Positions 35,625-44,283 of a DNA stretch of 64,000 nt are shown here, piece after piece. The notes beneath the pieces are model-generated. The model made no database searches, was not told where the DNA came from, and saw only the letters and a program-made list of their open reading frames with translations. Source of the stretch: Pseudomonas sp. IB20 (GTDB lineage Bacteria > Pseudomonadota > Gammaproteobacteria > Pseudomonadales > Pseudomonadaceae); contig NZ_CP046103.1 of NCBI RefSeq assembly GCF_009707325.1, positions 2,095,810-2,159,809 of the forward strand, read 5' to 3'. Both the position numbers and the translations under genes were made by a program. Each line of letters starts with the position of its first letter. The stretch's first letter is position 1.

Positions 35625-38261
35625 ATGACGGCCACGCCCGTAACCAACATCCTTGAAACGATTGAAGGCCAACGCCTGGCAACGCAAGAGGCTGAGCGTT
35701 GGCGTGAGTGGGGCCCGTACTTGAGTGAACGCCAGTGGGGCACGGTGCGCGAAGACTACAGCGCAGACGGCGATGCCTGGGCCTACTTCCCCCATGAACA
35801 TGCACGCAGCCGCGCCTACCGTTGGGGCGAGGACGGCTTGGCCGGTTTCAGCGACAAAGCGCAACGCTGGTGCCTGGGCCTGGCGCTGTGGAACGAGCGC
35901 GACGCGATCATCAAGGAGCGCCTGTTCGGCCTGAACAACGCCGAGGGCAACCACGGTGAAGACGTCAAGGAACTGTACTTTTTCGTCGATGGCGTACCGA
36001 GCCATGCCTACATGCGCATGCTCTACAAATACCCGCATGCGGCTTTTCCCTACGCCGACCTGACCACCGAGAACGCGCGCCGCGGGCTTGAGGATGCCGA
36101 GTACGAGATCCTCGACACTGGCGTGTTTGAAGACAACCGCTACTGCGATGTCAGCGTCGAATACGCCAAGCATCAGCCCGATGATATTTTCATGAAGGTC
36201 ACCGTGCATAACCGCTCGGACCAGCCGACGCGTTTGCAGGTGCTGCCCCAACTGTGGGCACGCAATGACTGGAGCTGGACCTTCGATGCGCCCAAGCCGC
36301 AGTTGCGCCTGGACGGCGAGCACGTGCTGGCCCAGCATCATGAACTTTCCGATCGCCACCTTAGCGCCTGGGGCCAGGACGGCGTGGAATGGTTGTTCTG
36401 CGAAAACGAGAGCAACTTTCCCACTCTGGGCGGGCAACCGGCGCCTGGGCCGTTCAAGGACGGCATCAATGATTACGTGGTAGGCGGCGTGCAATCGGCG
36501 ATTCGCCGGGACGCCGGCACCAAGGTCGCCGCGCGTTTCATCCTCGAGCTGGCAGGCCTGGAAAGCAAAACCCTGTACCTGCGGTTTGCGCCCACGGACG
36601 CGCCCCAGGTCAATGCGCGCAAGCTGATCGAACAGCGCCGTCAAGAGGCCGATGACTTCTACGCGGCCTTGCAACACGGCATTAGCGATGCAGACGCGCG
36701 CAATGTGCAGCGCCAGGCACTGGCCGGGTTGCTGTGGTCCAAGCAGCTCTACTACTTCGACGTGAACCAATGGCTCGACGGCGACCCGGCTCAGCCCGCG
36801 CCGCCGCCTGAGCGCCTGCATATCCGCAATACCCATTGGCGGCACCTGTCCAACTTCGACATCCTCTCCATGCCCGACACTTGGGAATACCCGTGGTACG
36901 CCTCCTGGGACCAAGGCTTCCAGGCAGTGGCGATTGCGCTGATCGATCCTGGGTATGCCAAGCAGCAGTTGCTGCTGCTGGTGAAGGACCGTTTCATGCA
37001 CCCCAACGGCCAGTTGCCGGCGTATGAGTGGCGTTTCGACGACGCCAACCCGCCGGTGCATGCCTGGGCCAGTTGGCGGGTGTATCAGCAGGATAAGGCG
37101 CTGACCGGCGTCGGCGACATGGATTTCCTCGAGCGGATTTTCCATAAGCTGCTGTTGAATTTTTCCTGGTGGGTCAACCGCAAGGATGCCGAAGGCCGCA
37201 ACCTGTTCCAGGGCGGCTTCCTCGGTCTGGACAACATTGCCTTGTTCGACCGCTCGGCCACCTTGCCGCCGGGTTACCAGCTGGATCAGGCCGACGGCAC
37301 GGCGTGGGTCGCGGCCTATGCGCTGGACCTGATGCGAATCGGGTTGGAGCTGGCCAAGCGCAACGTGGTGTATGTCGACATTGCGGTGAAGTTTTTCGAG
37401 CACTTCCTGTATATCGCCGGTGCCATTAACCGCGTCGACGACAGCGCCGAAGGGCTGTGGGATGAGCAGGACCTGTTCTTCTACGACGTACTGCACCGCC
37501 CCGACGGCCAGAACGAGCCGGTACGGCTGCGCTCCATTGTTGGCCTGATGCCGCTGTTCGCCGTGCTGGTGCTGGAGCAACGCGAGCATGAGGGCTTGCA
37601 AGGCTTGCGTGAACGCTTGCTGGGGTTCATGCACCACCGGCCGGACCTGGCCAAGTTGGTGTCGCGCTGGAACGAGCCGGGGCAGGGCAATCGCCTGTTG
37701 CTGGCGCTGTTGCGTGGCGAGCGCACCAAGGACCTGTTGCGGCGCATGCTCGATGACAATGAGTTTCTGTCGGCCTTTGGTGTGCGCTCTTTGTCCAAGG
37801 CGTTTGCCGAGCAGCCGCTGGCGTTGAAGATGAATGGCGATACGTTGTGCGCGCGTTATCAGCCTGGGGAATCCGACTCGCGCCTGTACGGCGGCAACTC
37901 CAATTGGCGTGGGCCGTTGTGGATGCCGGTGAACTACATGCTGATCGAGTCGCTGCGTGAGTTTCATCGGTATTACGCGGATAACTTCTCGGTGGAGTAC
38001 CCGACAGGCAGTGGTTACCTGGCGTCCCTGGAGGAGGTTGCTGACGGGCTGAGCCAGCGACTGACACGCTTGTTTTTAAGGGATGAGGATGGCTGCAGGC
38101 CGTCGATGGCGGGCTATGCGCAACTGGAGGCCGACCCGGCCAGCCGTGATCTGGTGTTGTTCCATGAGTATTTCCATGGCGAGACCGGGCGGGGGTTGGG
38201 TGCTTCGCATCAGACGGGGTGGAGTGCGTTGGTGGCGTTGTTGTTGCAACCGAAAACTTAA
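35625..38261 (+). CDS. GH63/MGH1-like glucosidase
   Basis: 878 residues from ATG 35625 after ATGGAGGACCCA. No signal peptide, so cytosolic. It belongs to the (alpha/alpha)6-barrel GH63-like group related to mannosylglycerate hydrolase. A beta-rich N-terminal domain (to about 370) precedes the barrel, which has SMPDTWEYPWYASWDQGFQ, PNGQLPAYEWRFDDANPPVHAWA, GGFLGLDNIALFDRS and YGGNSNWRGPLWMPVNYML near the usual catalytic region. It probably hydrolyses a glucosyl or mannosyl compatible solute or oligosaccharide. No glycan genes adjoin it. Confidence 0.82.
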   Translation: MTATPVTNILETIEGQRLATQEAERWREWGPYLSERQWGTVREDYSADGDAWAYFPHEHARSRAYRWGEDGLAGFSDKAQRWCLGLALWNERDAIIKERLFGLNNAEGNHGEDVKELYFFVDGVPSHAYMRMLYKYPHAAFPYADLTTENARRGLEDAEYEILDTGVFEDNRYCDVSVEYAKHQPDDIFMKVTVHNRSDQPTRLQVLPQLWARNDWSWTFDAPKPQLRLDGEHVLAQHHELSDRHLSAWGQDGVEWLFCENESNFPTLGGQPAPGPFKDGINDYVVGGVQSAIRRDAGTKVAARFILELAGLESKTLYLRFAPTDAPQVNARKLIEQRRQEADDFYAALQHGISDADARNVQRQALAGLLWSKQLYYFDVNQWLDGDPAQPAPPPERLHIRNTHWRHLSNFDILSMPDTWEYPWYASWDQGFQAVAIALIDPGYAKQQLLLLVKDRFMHPNGQLPAYEWRFDDANPPVHAWASWRVYQQDKALTGVGDMDFLERIFHKLLLNFSWWVNRKDAEGRNLFQGGFLGLDNIALFDRSATLPPGYQLDQADGTAWVAAYALDLMRIGLELAKRNVVYVDIAVKFFEHFLYIAGAINRVDDSAEGLWDEQDLFFYDVLHRPDGQNEPVRLRSIVGLMPLFAVLVLEQREHEGLQGLRERLLGFMHHRPDLAKLVSRWNEPGQGNRLLLALLRGERTKDLLRRMLDDNEFLSAFGVRSLSKAFAEQPLALKMNGDTLCARYQPGESDSRLYGGNSNWRGPLWMPVNYMLIESLREFHRYYADNFSVEYPTGSGYLASLEEVADGLSQRLTRLFLRDEDGCRPSMAGYAQLEADPASRDLVLFHEYFHGETGRGLGASHQTGWSALVALLLQPKT

Positions 38262-38406
38262 CGGTCACCAGCAATCGGGCGTGGGCGCTGGCTTGCCAGC
38301 ACCCACATTGGCGCTGCATCGATTCAGAAATTGCATGCAAAAAAATCCTGCCGGCAACGGTTTGAATCAGGTAAATTCGCCGCCCCTTAAGACAAGGATG
38401 TAGACA

Positions 38407-38634
38407 ATGGCGAATGTTATCGCGCGGTTTCGCAATGCTAGCCTCGAACCCAAGGACCTCTACGACATGTATTTGCAGATGGGTAAATACAAGGTGGTGA
38501 TCGTGATTGGGTTGGACGTCAATACCGGTGATATCACCGACGAGAACGAAGCGCGTTACATTCGTGAGAACGATGGTAATGACCCCGCGTACATGGACAC
38601 ATTTGAACAGATGGATAACGCTGGCACCCGTTGA
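38407..38634 (+). CDS. Small conserved hypothetical protein
   Basis: 75 residues. It carries a beta/alpha core (FRNASLEPKDLYDMYLQMGKY, KVVIVIGLDVNTGDITDE) and an acidic end. No domain is recognised. It has its own terminator just downstream and looks like a monocistronic gene. The 38262-38406 gap contains a degraded palindrome remnant and nothing else. Confidence 0.6.
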   Translation: MANVIARFRNASLEPKDLYDMYLQMGKYKVVIVIGLDVNTGDITDENEARYIRENDGNDPAYMDTFEQMDNAGTR

Positions 38635-38653
38635 TCGGGAGGCTGGCTGAACG

Positions 38654-38683
38654 AAAAATCCCGCCATTGGCGGGATTTTTTTT
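38654..38683. terminator. Bidirectional rho-independent terminator
   Basis: AAAAATCCCGCC and GGCGGGATTTTT form a 12-bp stem with a 3-nt loop, with an A-run on the left and a T-run on the right. It serves the small gene on the plus strand and the SCP2 gene on the minus strand. Confidence 0.92.
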
Positions 38684-38696
38684 GAGCGCGGCGTTA

Positions 38697-39011
38697 TCAG
38701 GCCGGGAACAGCTCGCTCAGTTTCATCGCCAGCATCATGTCGCCTTCGGTGCGCAGCTTGCCGCCCATGAACGCTTGCATGCCGTCGGTGGAGCCGTCAA
38801 CGATGCCTTTCATGGTGTCGCCGTCCATGACCAGGGTCACTTGGGCGTCCGGGTTTTCGCCTTCCAGCAGTTCGCAGGTGTTGTTCTTCACTACCAGCGA
38901 AAAGTTCTGGGTGTCGTCGATACGGAAACCGAACACCAGGTCCAGGCCGTCGGCAGCGGCTGGGTTGAATTTGGCTTTCATTGCTTCTACAGCTTTGGCT
39001 ACGTCAGTCAT
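38697..39011 (-). CDS. SCP2 sterol-binding-fold protein
   Basis: 104 residues of the SCP2 lipid-binding fold: DLVFGFRIDDTQNFSLVVKN, then DAQVTLVMDGDTMKGIVDG and FMGGKLRTEGDMMLAMKLSELF. In Pseudomonas these proteins accompany fatty-acid or acyl-CoA metabolism. It follows the histidine phosphatase gene on the same strand with a 56-bp gap, probably in one transcript. Confidence 0.85.
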   Translation of the reverse strand: MTDVAKAVEAMKAKFNPAAADGLDLVFGFRIDDTQNFSLVVKNNTCELLEGENPDAQVTLVMDGDTMKGIVDGSTDGMQAFMGGKLRTEGDMMLAMKLSELFPA

Positions 39012-39067
39012 GGTTTCGATCCTTTAAGGTAGAGTCCAGTGACCTTGGGGTCACGGTTGGCCGCAAT

Positions 39068-39778
39068 TCATCGGAAAGTGATGAACTGCGGCGCCTTCAA
39101 CAGTTGCAAGTGGGTATGACTGTTGAAGGAAGCCAGTGCCACCTCGCGACCGCGGAATTTCAGCTGGTTGAGCGAGGTGTTAACAATTTGCCAGTTCAGT
39201 TCGAAGGCCTGGGCGGCAGGCATCCGGGTAATCAGGTGGAGCAGGGCGGTGATGGTACCGCCGGAGGTGAACACGGCGATCTTGTGCGAGCTGTCGGCGG
39301 CTTCAAGAATTCGTTGCAGGCCGCCTTGTAAACGCTCGACAAACCCCAACCAGCTTTCCAGCCCCGGTGGATCATAAGTACCGGCCAGCCATCGCTCGAT
39401 GATCAACGCGAAGATGCGCTGGAACTCGCTGCGGTTCTGCGCGCCATTACGCAGCACCTCCACAGCGTGGGGTTCACTGGCGAGCAAGTCAGGGAGCAGG
39501 GCGCGGATGATGGCCTCGCCGTCGAACTCGTTGAACGCCGGGTCGGTTTCCAGAGGCGGCACCGGCAGGCCCAGGGCGCTGTATTGATCGAACGCGGCCG
39601 TGGCGGTGTGCTGCTGGCGGCGCAGGTCGCCGGCGATGCAGCGGTCGAACGTCAGGCCCAGGTCGGCCAGGTGGCGCCCGAGTACTTGCGCTTGTTCCAC
39701 GCCGACGGGCGACAGGACGTCATAGTCGTCTGCACCGAAGGAGGCCTGGCCATGTCGAATCAAATAAATGCTGCCCAC
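39068..39778 (-). CDS. Histidine phosphatase superfamily protein
   Basis: 236 residues. The phosphoglycerate mutase-like fold begins YLIRHGQASFGADDYDVLS, with the RHG nucleophile at about residue 9. The second His lies in VFTSGGTITALLH, where relatives often read SHG; here TSGG replaces the usual His loop, so the acid/base site is unclear. It is cytosolic. Substrate unknown. It is paired with the SCP2 gene downstream. Confidence 0.8.
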   Translation of the reverse strand: MGSIYLIRHGQASFGADDYDVLSPVGVEQAQVLGRHLADLGLTFDRCIAGDLRRQQHTATAAFDQYSALGLPVPPLETDPAFNEFDGEAIIRALLPDLLASEPHAVEVLRNGAQNRSEFQRIFALIIERWLAGTYDPPGLESWLGFVERLQGGLQRILEAADSSHKIAVFTSGGTITALLHLITRMPAAQAFELNWQIVNTSLNQLKFRGREVALASFNSHTHLQLLKAPQFITFR

Positions 39779-39974
39779 GTCCGTTTTCCCGGTACGTTGA
39801 AAGTCTGGCGAGGTTATGAGGATGCCTGCGAGCTGTCAATGAAAAAACATACGCTTGTTTTAAAAGTGCGTTAGAGCAGCTTGGCTGCTGGCGGTTTGAG
39901 CACTGGTCGCCTGACGATCGCGTCGGTATGCTTGGGCAATCCGCGCCTGGCGCCGTGCATTGTTAAGGAGACAC

Positions 39975-41000
39975 ATGGATTTTTTGGCTGAATACGCGAG
40001 CTTTCTAGCGAAGACCGTCACCCTGGTGGTCGCTATTTTGGTGGTACTGATCAGCTTCGCGGCGCTGCGCAGCAAAGGCCGTCGCAAAGCGGCCGGCCAG
40101 TTGCAGGTCAGCAAGCTGAATGATTTCTACAAGGGCCTGCGTGAGCGCCTGGAATCGAGCCTGCTCGACAAAGACCAGCTCAAGGCCCTGCGCAAGTCCG
40201 AAAGCAAAACCGAAAAGAAGAACAGCAAGAAGAAGCCCGAGGCCAAGCCGCGGGTATTCGTGCTGGATTTTGACGGCGACATCAAGGCCTCTGCCACCGA
40301 AAGCCTGCGCCATGAAATCACCGCGCTGCTGAGCCTGGCCACGCCTAAAGATGAAGTGGTGCTGCGCCTGGAAAGTGGCGGCGGCATGGTCCACAGCTAT
40401 GGCTTGGCGTCCTCCCAACTGGCGCGTATCCGCCAGGCCGGCGTGCCGTTGACCGTGTGCATCGACAAGGTCGCCGCCAGCGGCGGCTACATGATGGCGT
40501 GCATCGGCGAGAAGATCATCAGCGCCCCGTTCGCCATCCTCGGCTCGATTGGTGTGGTAGCGCAGTTGCCCAACGTCAACCGCCTGCTGAAAAAGCACGA
40601 TATCGACTTTGAAGTGCTGACGGCCGGTGAATACAAACGCACCCTCACCGTGTTTGGCGAAAACACCGAGAAGGGCCGTGAGAAGTTCCAGGAAGACCTG
40701 GACATCACCCATCAGCTGTTCAAGAACTTCGTCTCGCGTTATCGCCCACAGCTGGCGATTGATGAAGTCGCGACCGGTGAAGTGTGGCTGGGTGTTGCAG
40801 CGCTCGACAAACAACTGGTCGACGAGCTGCAAACCAGCGACGAATACCTGGCCACCAAGGCCAAGACTGCCGAGGTGTACCACCTGCACTATGCCGAGCG
40901 TAAAAGCCTGCAGGAGCGAGTGGGCCTGGCGGCCAGCGGCTCGGTAGACCGCGTGCTGCTGACCTGGTGGAGCCGATTGACCCAGCAGCGGTTCTGGTAA
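39975..41000 (+). CDS. sohB: SohB inner-membrane serine protease
   Basis: 341 residues from ATG 39975 following AAGGAGACAC. One N-terminal membrane helix (TLVVAILVVLISFAAL) is followed by a Lys-rich linker and an S49 protease domain: VFVLDFDGDIKASATES, the nucleophile Ser in KVAASGGYMMA, and the Lys in TAGEYKRTLTVFGENT. SohB faces the periplasm and is thought to degrade signal peptides or misfolded proteins. It is a single-gene unit followed by a palindrome. Confidence 0.92.
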   Translation: MDFLAEYASFLAKTVTLVVAILVVLISFAALRSKGRRKAAGQLQVSKLNDFYKGLRERLESSLLDKDQLKALRKSESKTEKKNSKKKPEAKPRVFVLDFDGDIKASATESLRHEITALLSLATPKDEVVLRLESGGGMVHSYGLASSQLARIRQAGVPLTVCIDKVAASGGYMMACIGEKIISAPFAILGSIGVVAQLPNVNRLLKKHDIDFEVLTAGEYKRTLTVFGENTEKGREKFQEDLDITHQLFKNFVSRYRPQLAIDEVATGEVWLGVAALDKQLVDELQTSDEYLATKAKTAEVYHLHYAERKSLQERVGLAASGSVDRVLLTWWSRLTQQRFW

Positions 41001-41007
41001 GTCGACC

Positions 41008-41097
41008 GATCGTTCCCACGCTTTGCGGGGTGATCTGTGGGCAGGTTGGACGCGGAGCGTCCGGGGCGGCATTCCCACGCAGAGCGTGGGAGCGATC
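41008..41097. repeat. Dispersed palindrome (CGTTCCCACGC family)
   Basis: Outer arms GATCGTTCCCACGCT and AGCGTGGGAGCGATC lie between convergent sohB and the MFS gene, a terminator-like position. Relatives occur at 59097 and 62437. Confidence 0.8.
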
Positions 41098-41108
41098 TAA
41101 TCCCACAT

Positions 41109-42641
41109 TTAGTTCTGAGTCAGTCTGGAAGACTGTTGTACTGAGGGAATCGGGTTTCTCATTAACGTCCCCACCACCAACGCCCCCAGCAGCCCCAACA
41201 ACCCCGCCACCCACAACACCCCGCTGAAGCCACCCACAAATGCCTGCCGCGCCAGCGGTTGCACCTGCACCCGCGCCGGTTCCGGCAACACACCCATCGC
41301 CGCTGGCATATCACCTGCCACCACCCGCGATGCAATCCCCGCCACCTGGGCCTGCCACTGCGGATCGATGCTCGCACGCAGCAGCTGTTCACTATGGCTG
41401 CTCAGCAATGCCCCATACACACCGATAGCCAACATGATTGCGCTGAAACGCATGGTGGTGCTCATGCCCGAGGCCATCCCCGCGCGGTCTCGTGGCACGC
41501 AGGCCATGATGTTTTTCTGCGTGTCGCCATTGAGCAGGCCCGCACCGGCGCCGGTCACGGCAATCGCCAGGGCGAAGGGCAGATAGCCGCCCGCCGTTAC
41601 CGCCCAGGCGCTCAACAGGTTGCCGCAACCGACCAGGGTCAAGCCGGTCGCCATCATCGTTGCCGGTGCAAAGCGCCCCGCCAGCCGCGCGCCGATGCGG
41701 GGGCAGATCAGCATGGTCAGCGCAAACGGCAACATGCCCAGGCCCGAAGCAATCGCGGAGAAGCCCAGGCCGTTTTGCAGGTAGAACGGCAGCAACGTCA
41801 TCATCACTTGGGCGCACCCGGCATAGGCAAACATGCCGAGCAGGGCGCCGATAAAACGCGGATGGCGAAACAGTTGCAAGTCCACCATGGGCCGTTGTTG
41901 CACACGCTCGACGATCACAAACACACCCAGCAGCGCCGCGCCGCCGATCAGGCGTGCAGAGGTGAGCGGGTTATCCCAGCCGATGCGATTGGCCTCGATC
42001 AGCCCCCACATCAGGCACAGCAGGCTCGCACTGAACGCCAGGCTGCCCCATGGATCAAGCCGCGCCGACTGAGTGTCGCGCGACTCTGGAATCGCACGCA
42101 GCACCAGCGCCATCAAGCCCAGGCCCACGGGCAGGTTGAGGTAGAAAATCCAGCGCCAGCCCAGGTATTCGGTGATCACGCCGCCCAGGGTGGGCGCGGC
42201 GGTCATCGCCACGCCCATGCACGCGCCCCAGAACGCCCAGGCTTTGGCGCGTTCCACTTCATCGTGGAAGGTATGGCCGATGGACGCGAGGGCGGAGGTC
42301 AGCAACAAGGCTGCGCCGACACCTTTCACTGCGCGGGCGACATCCAGCAGTAGCGCAGTGGGCGCCGCACCGCAGCCTAGGGAGGCCAGGATGAAAATGC
42401 TCAAGCCCCAGATCAGCGTCTTCTGGCGGCCAAAGCGATCGGCGATGCTGCCGGCCGGCAGCAACAAGGCGGCGAACGCGAGCATATAGGCGCTGACCAC
42501 CCACTCGATATCGGCGAAGTTGGCGCCCAGGTCGCGGGCGATGCTCGGCAGGGTCACGGCGACAATATTGGTGTCGAGCACTATCAGCGAACACACGCCG
42601 GAGGCGGTCAGTAGCGTCAAACGCGGACTGGCCCGGCTCAT
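41109..42641 (-). CDS. MFS drug/solute exporter, DHA2 type
   Basis: 510 residues with about 14 hydrophobic helices. Motif A is LLPAGSIADRFGRQKTLIWG and motif C-like sequence is GVAMTAAPTLGGVITEYLGWRWIFYLNLPVG, both typical of EmrB/QacA-type proton antiporters. It probably exports a toxic compound. It is divergent from a LysR gene (150-bp gap), its likely regulator. Confidence 0.88.
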   Translation of the reverse strand: MSRASPRLTLLTASGVCSLIVLDTNIVAVTLPSIARDLGANFADIEWVVSAYMLAFAALLLPAGSIADRFGRQKTLIWGLSIFILASLGCGAAPTALLLDVARAVKGVGAALLLTSALASIGHTFHDEVERAKAWAFWGACMGVAMTAAPTLGGVITEYLGWRWIFYLNLPVGLGLMALVLRAIPESRDTQSARLDPWGSLAFSASLLCLMWGLIEANRIGWDNPLTSARLIGGAALLGVFVIVERVQQRPMVDLQLFRHPRFIGALLGMFAYAGCAQVMMTLLPFYLQNGLGFSAIASGLGMLPFALTMLICPRIGARLAGRFAPATMMATGLTLVGCGNLLSAWAVTAGGYLPFALAIAVTGAGAGLLNGDTQKNIMACVPRDRAGMASGMSTTMRFSAIMLAIGVYGALLSSHSEQLLRASIDPQWQAQVAGIASRVVAGDMPAAMGVLPEPARVQVQPLARQAFVGGFSGVLWVAGLLGLLGALVVGTLMRNPIPSVQQSSRLTQN

Positions 42642-42791
42642 GGCTTAATTACCTTGCGGGCAATAGGGGAAAGGCAGTTGACTAACATCGCAAAGGCTCT
42701 CTAGTGTTGAGGTACGCTGAGCTTATCCCTAGCCGCAGCTCGTTCTATTAGCTGGCCTGAAGCACTTCATTACCTTTGAGCTAATCCTGCG

Positions 42792-43826
42792 ATGGAAATC
42801 CGCCACTTCCGCTACTTCCTGGCCGTTGCCCGTCAGCGCAATTTCACCCGCGCCGCCGAGCAGCTAGGCATCGCGCCGCCGACCTTGAGCCGACAGATCC
42901 AGGACATGGAAGCCAGCCTGGGCACGCGTTTGTTTATCCGTCAGCAACGCGAAGTCAGCCTCACCGAAGCCGGCGCCGCGTTGTTGATTGAGGCCGAAGC
43001 CACGGTGCGCCAATTTGAATTTGCCCAGCGCAATGCCCAGCGCGCCGGGCGTGGCGAGATCGGCCATATCGAGTTGGGCTACGTGGCCTCGGCGGTGTAC
43101 TCCGGTGTGTTGCAGCGGCAGATGCAAGCGTTCAGCCAGGCGTTTCCCGATGTAAGCGTGAACGTGCGCGAATGCGCGATGGCGACCTTGCCGAGTGCAG
43201 TGGCGGACGGGCGTTACGACATCGGCTATATCCGCTCGCCCATGACCCTGCCCGACGGTGTGGAAGCCGTGCGCCTGCACAGCGAAGGGTTTGTGTTGGC
43301 GCTGGCGCAGGATTCTTGGCTGCTGGGGCTCAAGGCCATTGGCTGCGAGCACCTGCAAAACGAGACGTTTATCCTGCCGGAGCAAATCAGCGGCACCTTG
43401 CACGTCGCCACCCAGGGCGGTTTTGCCCCGCGCCTGGGGCCGCAGCCGGGTGGGTTGGTTGCGGTGGTGGCGCTGGTGTCGTTAGGGCAGGGCGTGGCGG
43501 TGGTGCCAGCGTCGATGGTCGGGCATGTGAGTTTGCCGGGCGTGGTGTACCGCGGTATTCAGGGCAGCGAGGCGTCGTCGTGGCTGTCGCTGATTCACCG
43601 GCGCTTTGAGAAAGCGCCGGCGGTGGCGCGGTATATCCAGCAGGTCACGGTTGAACCGAATCCGCTAGCCGCGTCAGTATCAGGCAGCACGACACCGCCC
43701 CGGCATCCAGCACGCCCAGCGAGCGCTCGCCCAAACGGCTGGCGCGGCCGATTTTCGCGACCAGATCCTTGGTCGAGTCGCGCCCCTGTGAGGCGGCGGT
43801 TTTCATTGCGTCCAGCGCATCGTTGA
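42792..43826 (+). CDS. LysR-type regulator with run-on C-terminus
   Basis: 344 residues against about 295 normally. The HTH is RHFRYFLAVARQRNFTRAA...LGIAPPTLSRQIQDME. The effector domain includes IELGYVASAVYSGVL and GQGVAVVPASMVGHV. After RYIQQVTVEPN the frame runs about 50 more residues, rich in Pro and Arg, antisense to the end of dhaL, so the native stop appears lost. It probably controls the divergent MFS gene; an ATTAGCT/AGCTAAT pair (42747-42753, 42779-42785) lies in the gap as a possible operator. Confidence 0.82.
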   Translation: MEIRHFRYFLAVARQRNFTRAAEQLGIAPPTLSRQIQDMEASLGTRLFIRQQREVSLTEAGAALLIEAEATVRQFEFAQRNAQRAGRGEIGHIELGYVASAVYSGVLQRQMQAFSQAFPDVSVNVRECAMATLPSAVADGRYDIGYIRSPMTLPDGVEAVRLHSEGFVLALAQDSWLLGLKAIGCEHLQNETFILPEQISGTLHVATQGGFAPRLGPQPGGLVAVVALVSLGQGVAVVPASMVGHVSLPGVVYRGIQGSEASSWLSLIHRRFEKAPAVARYIQQVTVEPNPLAASVSGSTTPPRHPARPASARPNGWRGRFSRPDPWSSRAPVRRRFSLRPAHR

Positions 43827-44280
43827 AGGATGCGCCTCCTGTATGCGCGCGCTCAAAGGCTTCAACCGCCGGGATCAGGGTGTCCATCAAACACTTGTCG
43901 CCCACGCCCGCCTCGGTAATGTCTTGCAGTGAGGTCAGGCCACCGCGCAGCAGGTGGGCAAAGGTCGCGGCGTCGATGTCTTCACGGCCGCGCACTTCGT
44001 CGGCCATGCCGATAAACAGGCTGCCGTACAACGGCCCCATGGAGCCGCCGATGCCTTCCATCAGGCTCAGGGTCAGTTCGTCCAGGGCTTCGGCCAGGGT
44101 CAGTTGCCGGCCCTCGATAGTGCGCCCGCAATGGGCGAAACCCTTGGCCATGTTGATGCCGTGGTCGCCGTCGCCAATCGCGCCGTCGACTTCGCTGAGG
44201 TATTCGCGGTTGGCCACAATCACGCTGACCAAGTCGGCGACGATGGCGCTGCCGTCATGGGTGGAAAAATGTTGGCTCAT
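43645..44280 (-). CDS. dhaL: DhaL-type kinase subunit (ATP-binding), probable erythrulose kinase
   Basis: 211 residues. DhaL fold with the Mg-ADP motif EVDGAIGDGDHGINMAKG, then GGSMGPLYGSLFIGMA and DTLIPAVEAF. With DhaK it phosphorylates a small ketose. No DhaM phosphotransfer gene is present, so ATP is the likely donor. It is the last gene of the polyol operon, 3 bp after dhaK. In this locus the ketose is more likely erythrulose than dihydroxyacetone (inference from the EltD-like and RpiB-like neighbours). Its 3' end overlaps the convergent LysR frame by 182 bp. Confidence 0.88.
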   Translation of the reverse strand: MSQHFSTHDGSAIVADLVSVIVANREYLSEVDGAIGDGDHGINMAKGFAHCGRTIEGRQLTLAEALDELTLSLMEGIGGSMGPLYGSLFIGMADEVRGREDIDAATFAHLLRGGLTSLQDITEAGVGDKCLMDTLIPAVEAFERAHTGGASFNDALDAMKTAASQGRDSTKDLVAKIGRASRLGERSLGVLDAGAVSCCLILTRLADSVQP

Positions 44281-44283
44281 GGT

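Noticed and set aside
35607..37967. 786-codon open frame antisense to the GH63-like gene
   Set aside because: A shadow frame of a highly GC-biased gene, with no recognisable motif. The plus-strand product is clearly a glycosidase.
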